From Bowmanella dokdonensis (lineage in GTDB: Bacteria > Pseudomonadota > Gammaproteobacteria > Enterobacterales > Alteromonadaceae), in NCBI RefSeq assembly GCF_017254865.1, contig NZ_JAFKCV010000001.1:62001-126000 (forward strand): a stretch of DNA of 64,000 nt, given 5' to 3'. The notes beneath the pieces were generated by a model. It saw only the letters and a list, made by a program, of their open reading frames with translations. It was not told the DNA's origin and searched no databases. A program made the position numbers and the translations under genes. Below, one piece after another: positions 9,538 to 17,981 of this stretch (the stretch's first letter is position 1; each line of letters begins with the position of its first letter).

Positions 9538-10062
9538 GTGACTACGATAGTTTCCATCAGACGAAATAATCAGGTGGTCATCGCCGGTGACGGCCAGGTG
9601 TCGTTGGGCAATACGGTGATGAAGGGCAACGCCCGCAAGGTCCGGCGTCTTTATCAGAACAAGGTACTGGCCGGTTTTGCCGGCGGCACGGCAGATGCCT
9701 TTACCCTGTTCGAGCGCTTCGAGTCCAAGCTGGAGATCCATCAGGGCCATCTGATGCGATCGGCAGTGGAGTTGGCCAAGGACTGGCGCACCGATCGTAT
9801 GTTGAGGCGATTGGAGGCCTTGCTGGCCGTGGCGGATGAAACTGCCTCCCTGATTATCACAGGTAACGGCGATGTACTGCAGCCCGAAATGGATCTGATC
9901 GCCATTGGTTCCGGAGGCCCCTACGCCCAGGCCGCGGCCACCGCCCTGTTGCAGAACACTGAGTTGGGGGCCAGGGAGATCGCCGAGAAAAGTCTGACCA
10001 TCGCCGGCGATATCTGCGTCTTTACCAACCATAATCAGACGGTTGAACAGCTGGATTACTGA
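9538..10062 (+). CDS. hslV: ATP-dependent protease peptidase subunit HslV
   Basis: HslV (ClpQ) forms the double-hexameric threonine-protease core that works with HslU. The product after Met removal begins [19 protein letters not shown], exposing the catalytic Thr; the GTG start at 9538 is preceded by AAAGGA at 6 bases. The length of 174 residues is normal. An in-frame extension to 9373 would abolish the N-terminal Thr and is wrong. It is followed after 55 bases by hslU. Confidence 0.96.
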   Translation: MTTIVSIRRNNQVVIAGDGQVSLGNTVMKGNARKVRRLYQNKVLAGFAGGTADAFTLFERFESKLEIHQGHLMRSAVELAKDWRTDRMLRRLEALLAVADETASLIITGNGDVLQPEMDLIAIGSGGPYAQAAATALLQNTELGAREIAEKSLTIAGDICVFTNHNQTVEQLDY

Positions 10063-10117
10063 TTCCGCCTACCACCAAGTGCGTGATAAATAACTATTTA
10101 AAATCAAAGGGTTAAAT

Positions 10118-11446
10118 ATGTCAGAAATGACTCCAAGAGAAATCGTCCATGAACTGGACCGGCATATCATCGGCCAGCAGGGCGCCAAGCGGGCTGTGGC
10201 CATAGCCCTGCGCAATCGCTGGCGCCGCATGCAGCTTAATGACGAGCTACGCCATGAAGTGACGCCCAAGAATATCCTGATGATTGGTCCCACCGGAGTC
10301 GGCAAAACCGAGATTGCCCGTCGCCTGGCCAAGCTGGCCAATGCTCCCTTTATTAAGGTGGAAGCGACCAAATTTACCGAAGTGGGTTATGTGGGCAAGG
10401 AAGTGGAGGCCATTATCCGCGACCTTGCGGATATTGCGGTGAAGATGACCAAGGAGCAGGAAATGACCAAGGTACGTTACCGGGCCGAAGAAGCGGCCGA
10501 GGAGCGGATCCTGGATGCGTTGCTGCCCCGTCCGGAGAATGCCTGGGGTGAACGGGAGGAGGGCCAGGACAAGGGTACCCGTCAGGCGTTTCGCAAGAAA
10601 CTGCGTGAGCACCAACTGGATGACAAGGAAATCGAGATAGACATTGCCCTGCCGCAGATGGGGGTGGAGATCATGGCCCCTCCCGGCATGGAAGAGATGA
10701 CCAACCAGTTACAGAGTATGTTCCAGAACCTGTCCGGCTCCCATAAGAAAAAGAAGAAGCTCAAGATCAAGGAAGCCTACAAACTGCTGGTGGAAGAGGA
10801 AGCGGCCCGTCTGGTCAATCAGGAGGACCTGAAGGAAAAGGCGCTGTTCAATGTGGAGCAGAACGGCATCGTGTTTATCGACGAGATAGACAAAATCTGC
10901 AAACGGGAGAACACCCAGGGCGCCGATGTATCCCGCGAAGGGGTGCAGCGGGATCTGCTTCCGCTTGTGGAAGGCAGCACGGTCAGCACCAAGCATGGTA
11001 TGGTCAAGACGGACCATATCCTGTTTATCGCCTCGGGTGCGTTTCAAATGTCCAAACCTTCGGATCTGATCCCTGAGCTGCAGGGGCGTCTGCCCATCCG
11101 GGTGGAGCTCAGTGCCCTCAAAGTGGGAGACTTTATCCGGATTCTCACCGAGCCCAATGCCTCGCTGACCGAGCAATATGTGGCGCTGATGGGCACCGAA
11201 GGGGTGGAAATCGCCTTTACCCAGGATGGCATCGAGCGCATCGCTCAGGCCGCCTGGCAGGTTAACGAACGCACCGAGAACATCGGCGCAAGGCGCCTGC
11301 ATACGGTGATGGAAAAGCTGATGGAGGATATCTCCTTCGACGCCACCGACAAGCACGGCGAGAAGCTGGTCATTGACGCCGAGTACGTGAAGGCACACCT
11401 GGATACGCTGGTGGAAGATGAGGATCTGAGCCGGTTTATTCTCTGA
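10118..11446 (+). CDS. hslU: ATP-dependent protease ATPase subunit HslU
   Basis: HslU (ClpY) is the AAA+ unfoldase that feeds substrates to HslV. The 442-residue product has Walker A GPTGVGKT (57-64), Walker B FIDEIDKI, the intermediate I-domain (roughly 110-240), and the conserved C-terminal tail DLSRFIL that docks in HslV. An AAAGGG ribosome-binding site precedes the ATG. Confidence 0.97.
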   Translation: MSEMTPREIVHELDRHIIGQQGAKRAVAIALRNRWRRMQLNDELRHEVTPKNILMIGPTGVGKTEIARRLAKLANAPFIKVEATKFTEVGYVGKEVEAIIRDLADIAVKMTKEQEMTKVRYRAEEAAEERILDALLPRPENAWGEREEGQDKGTRQAFRKKLREHQLDDKEIEIDIALPQMGVEIMAPPGMEEMTNQLQSMFQNLSGSHKKKKKLKIKEAYKLLVEEEAARLVNQEDLKEKALFNVEQNGIVFIDEIDKICKRENTQGADVSREGVQRDLLPLVEGSTVSTKHGMVKTDHILFIASGAFQMSKPSDLIPELQGRLPIRVELSALKVGDFIRILTEPNASLTEQYVALMGTEGVEIAFTQDGIERIAQAAWQVNERTENIGARRLHTVMEKLMEDISFDATDKHGEKLVIDAEYVKAHLDTLVEDEDLSRFIL

Positions 11447-11459
11447 TTACTGGCTGATG

Positions 11460-11482
11460 GGGTGGGGCGCAATGCCCCGCCC
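11460..11482 (+). terminator. GC hairpin downstream of hslU
   Basis: GGGTGGGGC (11460-11468) pairs with GCCCCGCCC (11474-11482) with one G-T wobble and a 5-base loop, starting 14 bases after the hslU stop. It lacks a T-run, so intrinsic termination is plausible but not proven. Confidence 0.45.
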
Positions 11483-11571
11483 GGCTGGCGCAGATTTCCC
11501 AAGCTGTCATCCGTTATACCCGCGCAGGGCATGCAGAGCCGCCCAGGAAGACGGTTTAAGGATCGCTCCTC

Positions 11572-11949
11572 TTAGGCTTGGCGATGGCGCGATACCACTG
11601 TTGAGTCCAGTTTCTCCAGATACTCCTTCAGCACCCGGGCATGGCTGTGTCGGGTATCTTTTGTCGCAGACAGCAGAATAAGGTTCTGCTGGGTCACATC
11701 GGCAAGGCATTCCCTGGCCGTTTCTTTGTTTTCACTGAGCTCGCTTAGGTACTGTTTGCGGAAGTCCGCCCATTTATCGGCGTCATGATCAAACCAGTGG
11801 CGTAACCCATCACTGGGTGCCAGCGCTTTCCAGTGGCCATCCAGATCCGCCTGCTCCTTCGACACCCCTCTTGGCCACAGCTTATCCACCAGCGCCCGAT
11901 AGCCTTGTGGAATGTCTTCATCGTAAATGCGATGCAGCTTGATATTCAT
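11572..11949 (-). CDS. DUF488 family protein (YeaO-like)
   Basis: A 125-residue DUF488 protein, with the family hallmarks RIYDEDIPQGYRALVDKLWPRG, the WFDHDADKWADF segment, and the ILLSATKDTRHSHA segment. Function of the family is not established. The ATG at 11949 follows AGGAG, so the longer frame to 12033 is not used. It is an isolated gene, convergent with hslU. Confidence 0.8.
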   Translation of the reverse strand: MNIKLHRIYDEDIPQGYRALVDKLWPRGVSKEQADLDGHWKALAPSDGLRHWFDHDADKWADFRKQYLSELSENKETARECLADVTQQNLILLSATKDTRHSHARVLKEYLEKLDSTVVSRHRQA

Positions 11950-12074
11950 TGCCCCTCTCCTAATGGATTGCCAGCTAACGTCTGGGCTGGACGCCCTAAT
12001 ACAAAAACTTAGTAGGGCTTGATTGGGACGCAAATCAAATTAATGGACCAAATAAAGAAGGTAAAAGGCGGCGC

Positions 12075-12164
12075 CGGGTTGGCCTTCGCAGACACGCTGT
12101 GAATATATCCCTATACGCTCTTACGCAGCCTCCCTGCTGCATAAGGTCTGCAAAGGCCAACCCG
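12075..12164. repeat. Structured inverted-repeat element (about 90 nt)
   Basis: A 19-base left arm (12075-12093) matches the reverse complement of the right arm (12146-12164) with one mismatch. Inside lies a second hairpin, GCAGC / GCTGC (12125-12129 and 12136-12140), and the phrase CGCTGTGAATATATCCCTATACGCT. It sits in the 333-base gene-free stretch between the DUF488 gene and a small membrane protein. Elements with similar 'CTGTGAATAcATCCcTgTA' cores are, from memory, scattered through marine gammaproteobacterial genomes and produce spurious hypothetical ORFs. Only this copy is present in the window. Confidence 0.65.
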
Positions 12165-12282
12165 ACACTGCCTCTCAGCCTTTTCTCTATTGGTGAGTAA
12201 TAGGTTTCCAACCAGACCGCGTGCTTAGACAGGCGGCTGCTGAAACTGACTTCTTCACACATTTGGAATGTGAGACGGTGGG

Positions 12283-12582
12283 CTATACGTCGATGGTGGA
12301 GGTTTCAGTGGTATCTGTTTTGACCAAAGCTATCCGGTAGCCGTTAAAGCGCTTGGTCATCACGACCTTCACTGCATAGATGCCGAAGAAAATCCCAATC
12401 AGGGCTCCGATCAATTGCAAATAGGGTTGATAGGGTTCAGTGGACACCCCGGCGATGGACAAGATGAAGCCCATTAAAAAACCGACCAGCAGGGCAGTGG
12501 GAAAGGTCCATAGCATCGCCCGCCAAACCCAGCTCCACCAAATCCGCACCGCATATTTCCAGGTAACTTTGATTTCTTCCAT
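12283..12582 (-). CDS. Small membrane protein of unknown function
   Basis: A 99-residue protein that I do not recognise. It has a Trp-rich N-terminus (VRIWWSWVWRAMLW), one long hydrophobic segment near 24-46 and a second near 55-75, then a basic and Thr-rich tail, so two membrane helices are likely. The start has a strong AAGGAG site. Codon use is like its neighbours. It may be co-transcribed with the 236-residue membrane protein upstream (31-base gap). Confidence 0.6.
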   Translation of the reverse strand: MEEIKVTWKYAVRIWWSWVWRAMLWTFPTALLVGFLMGFILSIAGVSTEPYQPYLQLIGALIGIFFGIYAVKVVMTKRFNGYRIALVKTDTTETSTIDV

Positions 12583-12612
12583 GATTTCTCCTTCGTTAAA
12601 TGGCTTGATACC

Positions 12613-13323
12613 TTAGCGCACACCCATCCTCGCAACAAACCCTAACCGCCGCCACAGCACCGCCACCCACACGGCATGCAGGTTCAGCAGCAACACCAGC
12701 CACCATTCAAAGGCATCCTCCATCCGCTCGTGCCACACCGGCCACAGGCCATCCAGTGCCAGCGAGAAGATGGCTATAAACAAGGTCAGGGCGCTGAACA
12801 GCAGCAGCCTTCTGCCGCTCCTGCTCATCGGGCGGGAAGGATGACTGGCCAGGGCTGCCCCCAGGCAGGCCTGGGCGATAAAGGTCAGGCCCAGGTAGAT
12901 CACTACCCCGGCGCGTCTGAGCAGATAAAAGGTCTCTCCCACATGGCCCAGGCTCAGGCTGTAGACAATCAGCGCCAGACTGGCCACTACTCCCAACCAG
13001 CCGAGGTAGCGCTGTGAACCCAGACCCAGGCTCTTAAGCCAGTAACTGTTCAGAGTCCAGAACAGGGCCAGCAGCACCATGGCCGGGATCATGCCGGCCT
13101 TGAACAGAAAATAAGCCAGGCCGTAACGGCCGGTGGCGCTGATACTGACGCAATCCAGCCAGTAGGGGTTGCAATGGGGCAGGGCGTCCTGCCAGAAGGA
13201 CACCAGCAGGGTCAGATGAATGGTCAGCAGCGGTAGCAGGGACGCCAGCAGTCCAAACTGCCACAGGGGAATGGCCGGGCTAGGGTTGGCGGTAAAGGGT
13301 AGCTTTGAATCTTGGTTTTCCAT
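12613..13323 (-). CDS. Multi-pass membrane protein, possibly Frag1/DRAM-like
   Basis: A 236-residue protein with about six hydrophobic segments. The early loop DCVSISATGRYGLAYFLFKAGM resembles the ISxTG element of Frag1/DRAM/Sfk1-type membrane proteins, but the match is by eye only. The ATG at 13323 (MENQDS) lies inside the 3' end of the upstream exported-protein gene, so the two overlap by 44 bases and are probably co-transcribed. A TTG nine bases earlier is an alternative. No clear ribosome-binding site is seen. Confidence 0.6.
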   Translation of the reverse strand: MENQDSKLPFTANPSPAIPLWQFGLLASLLPLLTIHLTLLVSFWQDALPHCNPYWLDCVSISATGRYGLAYFLFKAGMIPAMVLLALFWTLNSYWLKSLGLGSQRYLGWLGVVASLALIVYSLSLGHVGETFYLLRRAGVVIYLGLTFIAQACLGAALASHPSRPMSRSGRRLLLFSALTLFIAIFSLALDGLWPVWHERMEDAFEWWLVLLLNLHAVWVAVLWRRLGFVARMGVR

Positions 13324-13804
13324 GACGTTCAAGATAGTAGATCAGCGACTGGCCGTCCTCAGACAGGGTCAGGGTCCAGACATTGGTGGCAGCCTCGGGG
13401 ATCTGGCCGATGGTATGGGTATCGGCGGCAAACGACTGCTCTAAGGCGGTTCCTGGTGCTGTAGCCATGCCGCCGTAAAGGTTTACCTCATGGGGTGTGC
13501 CGTCCTGATGGCGGTGATCATGCTGTAACTGCAGGCCATCCTCTTTAAGGTTGAACACCCAGGTGCGCGAGGTATCGGTGCCTACCTGAAAAGGCACCCT
13601 GATCTGTGCCGGACCACATTCTGCAATATGGGCAACCAGGGGTTTGCCGTAAAAGCTGTCCTTTGGGTCATCCGGAAAGCTGGACTGACCGGTAAAGGTC
13701 TGGCCGCAGAGGCCGGCAAGTTTGTCAAAGAAAGCCTGATGAGTGTCGGTTTGCGCCATCAGCGGCAGATTGAATGTCAGCAGTAATATCAGCAGGTATT
13801 TCAT
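13280..13804 (-). CDS. Exported protein of unknown function
   Basis: A 174-residue protein with a clear signal peptide (MKYLLILLLTFNLPLMAQ) cleaved near residue 18. The mature part has two cysteines (LCGQTF, AECGPA) and a HDHRHQDGTP stretch, with a predicted beta-rich pattern. Proteins with the phrase SRTWxxxxxxDGLxLxHDHRHxDGTP occur widely as hypotheticals. The ATG at 13804 is preceded by AGGACCAGG; the long upstream frame overlaps the diguanylate cyclase gene and is a shadow. Confidence 0.65.
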   Translation of the reverse strand: MKYLLILLLTFNLPLMAQTDTHQAFFDKLAGLCGQTFTGQSSFPDDPKDSFYGKPLVAHIAECGPAQIRVPFQVGTDTSRTWVFNLKEDGLQLQHDHRHQDGTPHEVNLYGGMATAPGTALEQSFAADTHTIGQIPEAATNVWTLTLSEDGQSLIYYLERHGKPRFKATLYRQP

Positions 13805-13835
13805 GCCTGGTCCTGTTGGTTTGAGGGATAAGAGG

Positions 13836-15119
13836 TCAGATGCAGACCCGGTTACGGCCCTGATCCTTGGCTTCGTAGAGCCGGTTGTCCGCTTCCACCA
13901 GCATGCTGTGACCCAAATCCGTGTCCAGCTTGTCGCTGATACCGAAACTGATGGTAACCGACAGATCCTTGTGAATGTGCTGCCATGGCCAGGCCGCCAC
14001 TTTGGCGCGAATTCTGTCCACCAGTCCTTCGGCCTGGTGCTTGTCCGTATGACCCAGCAGGATGACAAACTCCTCGCCCCCGTAACGGGCCAGAATATCG
14101 GCATCGCGGATCTCCTCTGCCATCAGCTTGGCCACCTGCTTCAGCACGGTGTCGCCGATCTGATGGGAGAACCTGTCATTGATCTGCTTGAAGTTATCGA
14201 TATCACCCAGAGCCAGTGCTAGGTTTTCCCCGTACCGGACTGCCTGGTGGTGCATCAGGCGAAACTGCTGATTGAAGTAACGCCGGTTGTGAAGCCCGGT
14301 GAGCTCGTCACGCAGGGACAATTCCTGCATGGCTTCTGCCTGCGCCTTGATCGTCTCGTTTGAGGCCTTGAGTTCGGCATAGGTGTTGTTCAGCTCCAAG
14401 GCCATACGATTGAACTCGCGCGCCAGCAAGGCTATTTCGTCCTTTCCTTCGACGCTGACCTGTTGGTTGAGGTTGCCTTTGCTCATCTCAATGGCGGCCC
14501 GGGTCAGTGATTGCAGGTGCTTGATTAGCTGGCGACCCATGGTCAGGCTAAGCAACAGGGTGACGATCAAGCCTGCGGCGGCTCCGAGCAACATGCTGCG
14601 GCTTTGGATCATCAGGTATGACTTGTCCTGCTCGGTCATCGGAAACTCATTGGCGCCCAGGGCATAACCTAGCAGCTGATCACCATTGTACAGGGGCTCG
14701 GAGCGTTCCAACTGCCTGTCGGTGAGCTGTTGTCCGGCCTGATAGTCGCCAAAGGGCATAAACACGAAACCCTGGGGGTCAGCCAGCACATAGCGGAAGG
14801 TTTCCGAATCCAGGGGGTGCCGTTCGGGTTTCAAATCACCTGGATGACTGGGGGAGGCTTCAGGGCTTCTCGCCAGACGACTGCTGCTATCCAGGATGCG
14901 TTTGTGCAGCAGCAACGCATTTTCCTGACCGCCCCACTGGCCATTATCCTCGCGGAAGTTTTCAATCAGGCGTACAAATCGGGAAAAGTGCACCTGGCGG
15001 GCTTCTTCCTCGAAGCGGATTTCAAGTAACCAGGGGGTAATCAGGGCCATAACGCTGATGGCTGCCAGGCTGGTGACCAGCATGGACAGTGTCAGTTTGG
15101 TGCGAAGCGACGTAAACAA
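13836..15119 (-). CDS. Membrane-bound diguanylate cyclase (GGEEF) with HAMP
   Basis: Makes cyclic di-GMP from two GTP. The 427-residue product has an N-terminal TM helix (about 8-30), a periplasmic sensor region to about 175, TM2 near 178-198, a HAMP segment, a short coiled stretch, and a GGDEF domain with the intact catalytic GGEEF and an RDAD (RxxD) inhibitory site five residues before it, so product inhibition is expected. The start is TTG with AGGGGA upstream. It is transcribed away from the RimB-like/RimK operon across a 343-base spacer. The sensed signal is unknown. Confidence 0.92.
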   Translation of the reverse strand: MFTSLRTKLTLSMLVTSLAAISVMALITPWLLEIRFEEEARQVHFSRFVRLIENFREDNGQWGGQENALLLHKRILDSSSRLARSPEASPSHPGDLKPERHPLDSETFRYVLADPQGFVFMPFGDYQAGQQLTDRQLERSEPLYNGDQLLGYALGANEFPMTEQDKSYLMIQSRSMLLGAAAGLIVTLLLSLTMGRQLIKHLQSLTRAAIEMSKGNLNQQVSVEGKDEIALLAREFNRMALELNNTYAELKASNETIKAQAEAMQELSLRDELTGLHNRRYFNQQFRLMHHQAVRYGENLALALGDIDNFKQINDRFSHQIGDTVLKQVAKLMAEEIRDADILARYGGEEFVILLGHTDKHQAEGLVDRIRAKVAAWPWQHIHKDLSVTISFGISDKLDTDLGHSMLVEADNRLYEAKDQGRNRVCI

Positions 15120-15462
15120 ACAGTTCCCCTGAAATTTCCCTGCAAACTGCTAATCAGAATGGCATAAGAACCGCAGCCTCCTGCGTCCCTTGCTGGCATC
15201 ATAGAGCAATTTTACCTCAAGTACAGCCGCAATTATTCCGCCAAAAGCGCCGTCATGTCGTATCAAACTGTACAAACTGGGGTACGCCCCCCTGGGGATG
15301 GAAAAGTTTTTGCCATTCATCCCATATGGCAGCACAATTCAGCCATGCTTAAGGCCAATGGCCTGAAACCCGGTCAATCAGTGCTGTTCCCGAGGGCAGA
15401 GGGCTGAAGGGCGATGACTTCGCCTTGACTGATCGATTGTTATCTCTCAACTTAAGACAATT
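15120..15462. other. Gene-free divergent promoter region between the cyclase and the rim-type operon
   Basis: This 343-base spacer separates two divergent transcription units. I see no convincing ORF; a 61-codon frame on the minus strand lacks a ribosome-binding site. It contains AT-richer stretches (around 15205-15240 and 15425-15460) suitable for promoters, and a small stem GGCGA / TCGCC around 15411-15425. No recognised operator was found. Confidence 0.4.
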
Positions 15463-15909
15463 ATGAAAGATAAACATACCCTGGGCTGGCGGGAATGGGG
15501 CAGCCTGCCCCAACTGGGCATAGATAAAATCAAGATGAAGGTGGATACCGGGGCCAAGACCTCCTGCCTGCATGCATTCGATCTGCAACCTTTCGAACAT
15601 GAAGGTCAGGAATGGGTGCGTATCCATCTGCATCCGGTGCAGGATGACAACGACACCGTACTTATCTGCGAAGCCAGGGTGCTGGATCAACGTAAAGTCA
15701 GGGACTCAGGCGGACACGAGGAAGTTCGCTATGTGGTGGAAACGGAACTGGTGCTGGCTGACCGGCGTTTTCCCATTGAGCTGACCCTGACCAACCGGGA
15801 CTCCATGCGTTTTCGGATGCTGCTGGGTCGTCAGGCCATGTGCGGACGCTTTATGGTGGATCCAGAGAAGTCCTATCTGTTGGGACAGCCAGGAACACGT
15901 TGCCCTTAA
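15463..15909 (+). CDS. RimB-like retropepsin-type 'ATP-dependent zinc protease'
   Basis: A 148-residue protein of the PF05618 family, often annotated ATP-dependent zinc protease and called RimB in Pseudomonas. The aspartic-protease-like motif VDTGAKTS lies at residues 27-34, and the end MLLGRQAMCGRFMVDPEKSYLLG is typical. In Pseudomonas RimB works with RimK, which adds glutamates to ribosomal protein S6. Here rimK follows 138 bases downstream. The Shine-Dalgarno before the ATG is weak. Confidence 0.85.
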   Translation: MKDKHTLGWREWGSLPQLGIDKIKMKVDTGAKTSCLHAFDLQPFEHEGQEWVRIHLHPVQDDNDTVLICEARVLDQRKVRDSGGHEEVRYVVETELVLADRRFPIELTLTNRDSMRFRMLLGRQAMCGRFMVDPEKSYLLGQPGTRCP

Positions 15910-16025
15910 GCATCAAGGTTTGCACAACTACCCGTCCATTTGAAAAAGCGCTGCTCGCCTGCCACACTCAGGCCGAGTTTTTGCCAGCCCAGCAGTGGGT
16001 TCTGATTGACTGGGACAATCTCTAA
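15900..16025 (+). CDS. Possible 41-residue small protein between the RimB-like gene and rimK
   Basis: A TTG start at 15900, with AGGA five bases upstream, opens a frame ending [14 protein letters not shown]. It overlaps the end of the RimB-like gene by 10 bases and stops 22 bases before rimK. The composition is protein-like (Trp, Cys and acidic residues rather than repetitive shadow sequence). It has no recognised domain. It could be a real small gene, a remnant of a longer one, or chance. Confidence 0.35.
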   Translation: MPLSIKVCTTTRPFEKALLACHTQAEFLPAQQWVLIDWDNL

Positions 16026-16047
16026 TTTTTTCACAAGGTTTGGTTTC

Positions 16048-16953
16048 ATGAGAATCGCCGTTCTGTCCCGTAATAACAGTTTGTACTCCACCCGGCGCCT
16101 GAAAGAAGCAGGTGAGGCCAGAGGGCATGAAGTACATGTTATTGACCCGCTTAAATGTTATATGAATATCAATATGCAGAGCTCGTCGGTGCATATCAAA
16201 GGCAAGGAACTGCCCGAGTTCGACGCCATAGTTCCGCGTATCGGCGCCTCCATCACTTTCTACGGTACGGCGGTGTTGCGACAGTTTGAGATGATGGGTG
16301 TTTATCCGCTGAACGAGTCTGTGGCCATCAGCCGCAGCCGTGACAAACTGCGCTCTTTGCAACTGCTGTCTCGTAAGGGCATTGGTCTGCCCATTACTGG
16401 CTTTGCCAACCAGGCCAGCAATATTCCCGATCTGATTGAAATGGTCGGCGGCGCGCCGCTGGTGATTAAGTTGCTTGAAGGCACACAGGGCATAGGCGTG
16501 GTGCTGGCCGAAACCCGTAAGGCGGCAGAAAGCGTTATTGAGGCCTTTATGGGACTCAAAGCGGATATCATGGTGCAGGAATACATCAGTGAAGCCGGCG
16601 GCGCCGACATCCGTTGTTTTGTTATCGGCGACAAGGTTATTGCCTCCATGAAGCGTCAGGCCAAGCCAGGAGAATTCCGCTCCAATCTGCACCGGGGCGG
16701 TAGCGCATCCCTGGTGCGCCTGACGCCGGAGGAACGCAGCACCGCAGTGCGGGCCGCCCGCACCATGGGCCTGAATGTGGCCGGGGTCGATATACTGCGT
16801 TCTAACCATGGGCCGGTGGTGATGGAGGTTAACTCCTCTCCGGGGCTGGAGGGTATTGAGGCTGCCACCGGCAAGAATGTGGCCGACAGCATCATTGAGT
16901 TTATCGAGAAGAACGCCAAGGCCCATCATACCCGCACGCGGGGTAGAGGTTGA
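16048..16953 (+). CDS. rimK: Ribosomal protein S6 modification enzyme RimK (glutamate ligase)
   Basis: An ATP-grasp ligase of 301 residues that adds glutamates to the C-terminus of S6 and can make poly-alpha-glutamate. It matches E. coli RimK along its length: N-terminal [38 protein letters not shown], the nucleotide-binding [24 protein letters not shown], and the metal-binding [14 protein letters not shown]. The ATG at 16048 follows CAAGG. Its stop overlaps the next start (TGATG), so the deacylase-like gene is translationally coupled. Confidence 0.93.
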   Translation: MRIAVLSRNNSLYSTRRLKEAGEARGHEVHVIDPLKCYMNINMQSSSVHIKGKELPEFDAIVPRIGASITFYGTAVLRQFEMMGVYPLNESVAISRSRDKLRSLQLLSRKGIGLPITGFANQASNIPDLIEMVGGAPLVIKLLEGTQGIGVVLAETRKAAESVIEAFMGLKADIMVQEYISEAGGADIRCFVIGDKVIASMKRQAKPGEFRSNLHRGGSASLVRLTPEERSTAVRAARTMGLNVAGVDILRSNHGPVVMEVNSSPGLEGIEAATGKNVADSIIEFIEKNAKAHHTRTRGRG

Positions 16954-17981
16954 TGGCCAAAGGTCAGGCCGCCTTCGAAATCGCCGACCAACGCGTCCCT
17001 GCCGGTAGCCAGCGTTCCATCAAACTGCCTGCGGCGCGGCTGTATACGGACACTCCCATTGAATTACACGTTGAGGTGTTTCACGGGGTCAAGCCGGGAC
17101 CGACCCTGCTGGTCTGTGCGGCATTGCACGGGGACGAGCTGAACGGCATCGATATCTGCCGGCGGCTGATCAAGAAAATCAATCCCAAGCGCCTGAACGG
17201 CACCCTGATGGTGGTGCCCATCGTTAACGTGCTGGGTTTCATTCAGCAAACCCGTTATCTGCCGGATCGGCGTGACCTGAATCGCTGCTTTCCGGGCTCC
17301 CAGCGGGGGACGCTGGGCGGCAGGCTGGCCTATCTGTTTTACAGTCAGTTGCTGCAACGGGCCACCCACCTGATTGACCTGCATACGGGGGCCATTAATC
17401 GTAGTAACCTGCCGCAGGTACGCACCGATATCCGTGATGGCGACGCCTTGCAAATGGCCGAGGCATTTCTTGCCCCCGTTATACTGCACGCCAAGGAACG
17501 CGATGGCTCACTGCGTTCCACTGCCACTGATTTGGGCGTGCACAGCATATTGTATGAAGCCGGCGAGGCCCTGAGGTTTGACGAGGCCTCCATTCGTACC
17601 GGTCTTAACGGTATTTTGAATGTGATGAAACTGCTGGGCATGGCTCAGCGGCGAGGCAGCCGTCGTAAGTATGATCCCGTGGTGGCCAACAGCAGCCAGT
17701 GGGTACGTAACGAACTGGACGGGCTGATTATCAGTCGGGTACGGCTTGGGGATCGGGTTACCAAAGGGCAGATCCTGGCCTATTCGGCCAGCCCACATGG
17801 AGACAATGAAGAGCCTATCCGGTCGCCTTTCGATGGCATAGTCATCGGCATGTCCAATATCCCTATTGCCAACGAAGGGGAGGCCCTGTTCCATCTGGCC
17901 AAGTTTGATCGGGACCGGATGGACGAAGCCGGTGAAATCGTCGATGCCTTTATAGAGGACTTCGAGCCCAGGGTACTCTAA
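16953..17981 (+). CDS. Succinylglutamate desuccinylase/aspartoacylase family zinc hydrolase
   Basis: A 342-residue M14-like amidohydrolase. The zinc ligands HGDE (His59, Glu62) and His144 in LIDLHTGA are present, as is the RDLNRCFPG element. The C-terminal part (about 250-320) has a lipoyl/biotinyl-like turn (GDRVTKGQILAY). Family members remove acyl groups from amino acids such as N-acetyl-aspartate or N-succinyl-glutamate; the gene is not in an ast operon here. Its coupling to rimK suggests action on a glutamate-containing product, which is inference. It ends tail-to-tail with a 4-base overlap with the next gene. Confidence 0.85.
   Translation: MAKGQAAFEIADQRVPAGSQRSIKLPAARLYTDTPIELHVEVFHGVKPGPTLLVCAALHGDELNGIDICRRLIKKINPKRLNGTLMVVPIVNVLGFIQQTRYLPDRRDLNRCFPGSQRGTLGGRLAYLFYSQLLQRATHLIDLHTGAINRSNLPQVRTDIRDGDALQMAEAFLAPVILHAKERDGSLRSTATDLGVHSILYEAGEALRFDEASIRTGLNGILNVMKLLGMAQRRGSRRKYDPVVANSSQWVRNELDGLIISRVRLGDRVTKGQILAYSASPHGDNEEPIRSPFDGIVIGMSNIPIANEGEALFHLAKFDRDRMDEAGEIVDAFIEDFEPRVL

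Noticed and set aside
11457-11681. 74-codon plus-strand frame after hslU
   Set aside because: Pro/Arg-rich shadow that overlaps the DUF488 gene and a hairpin, with no ribosome-binding site.
12035-12262. 75-codon frame on the minus strand
   Set aside because: It reads through the 90-nt inverted-repeat element and its composition is that of a structured RNA, not of a protein; no family match.
15150-15335. 61-codon minus-strand frame in the spacer before the RimB-like gene
   Set aside because: No ribosome-binding site and it occupies the expected promoter region of the cyclase gene.
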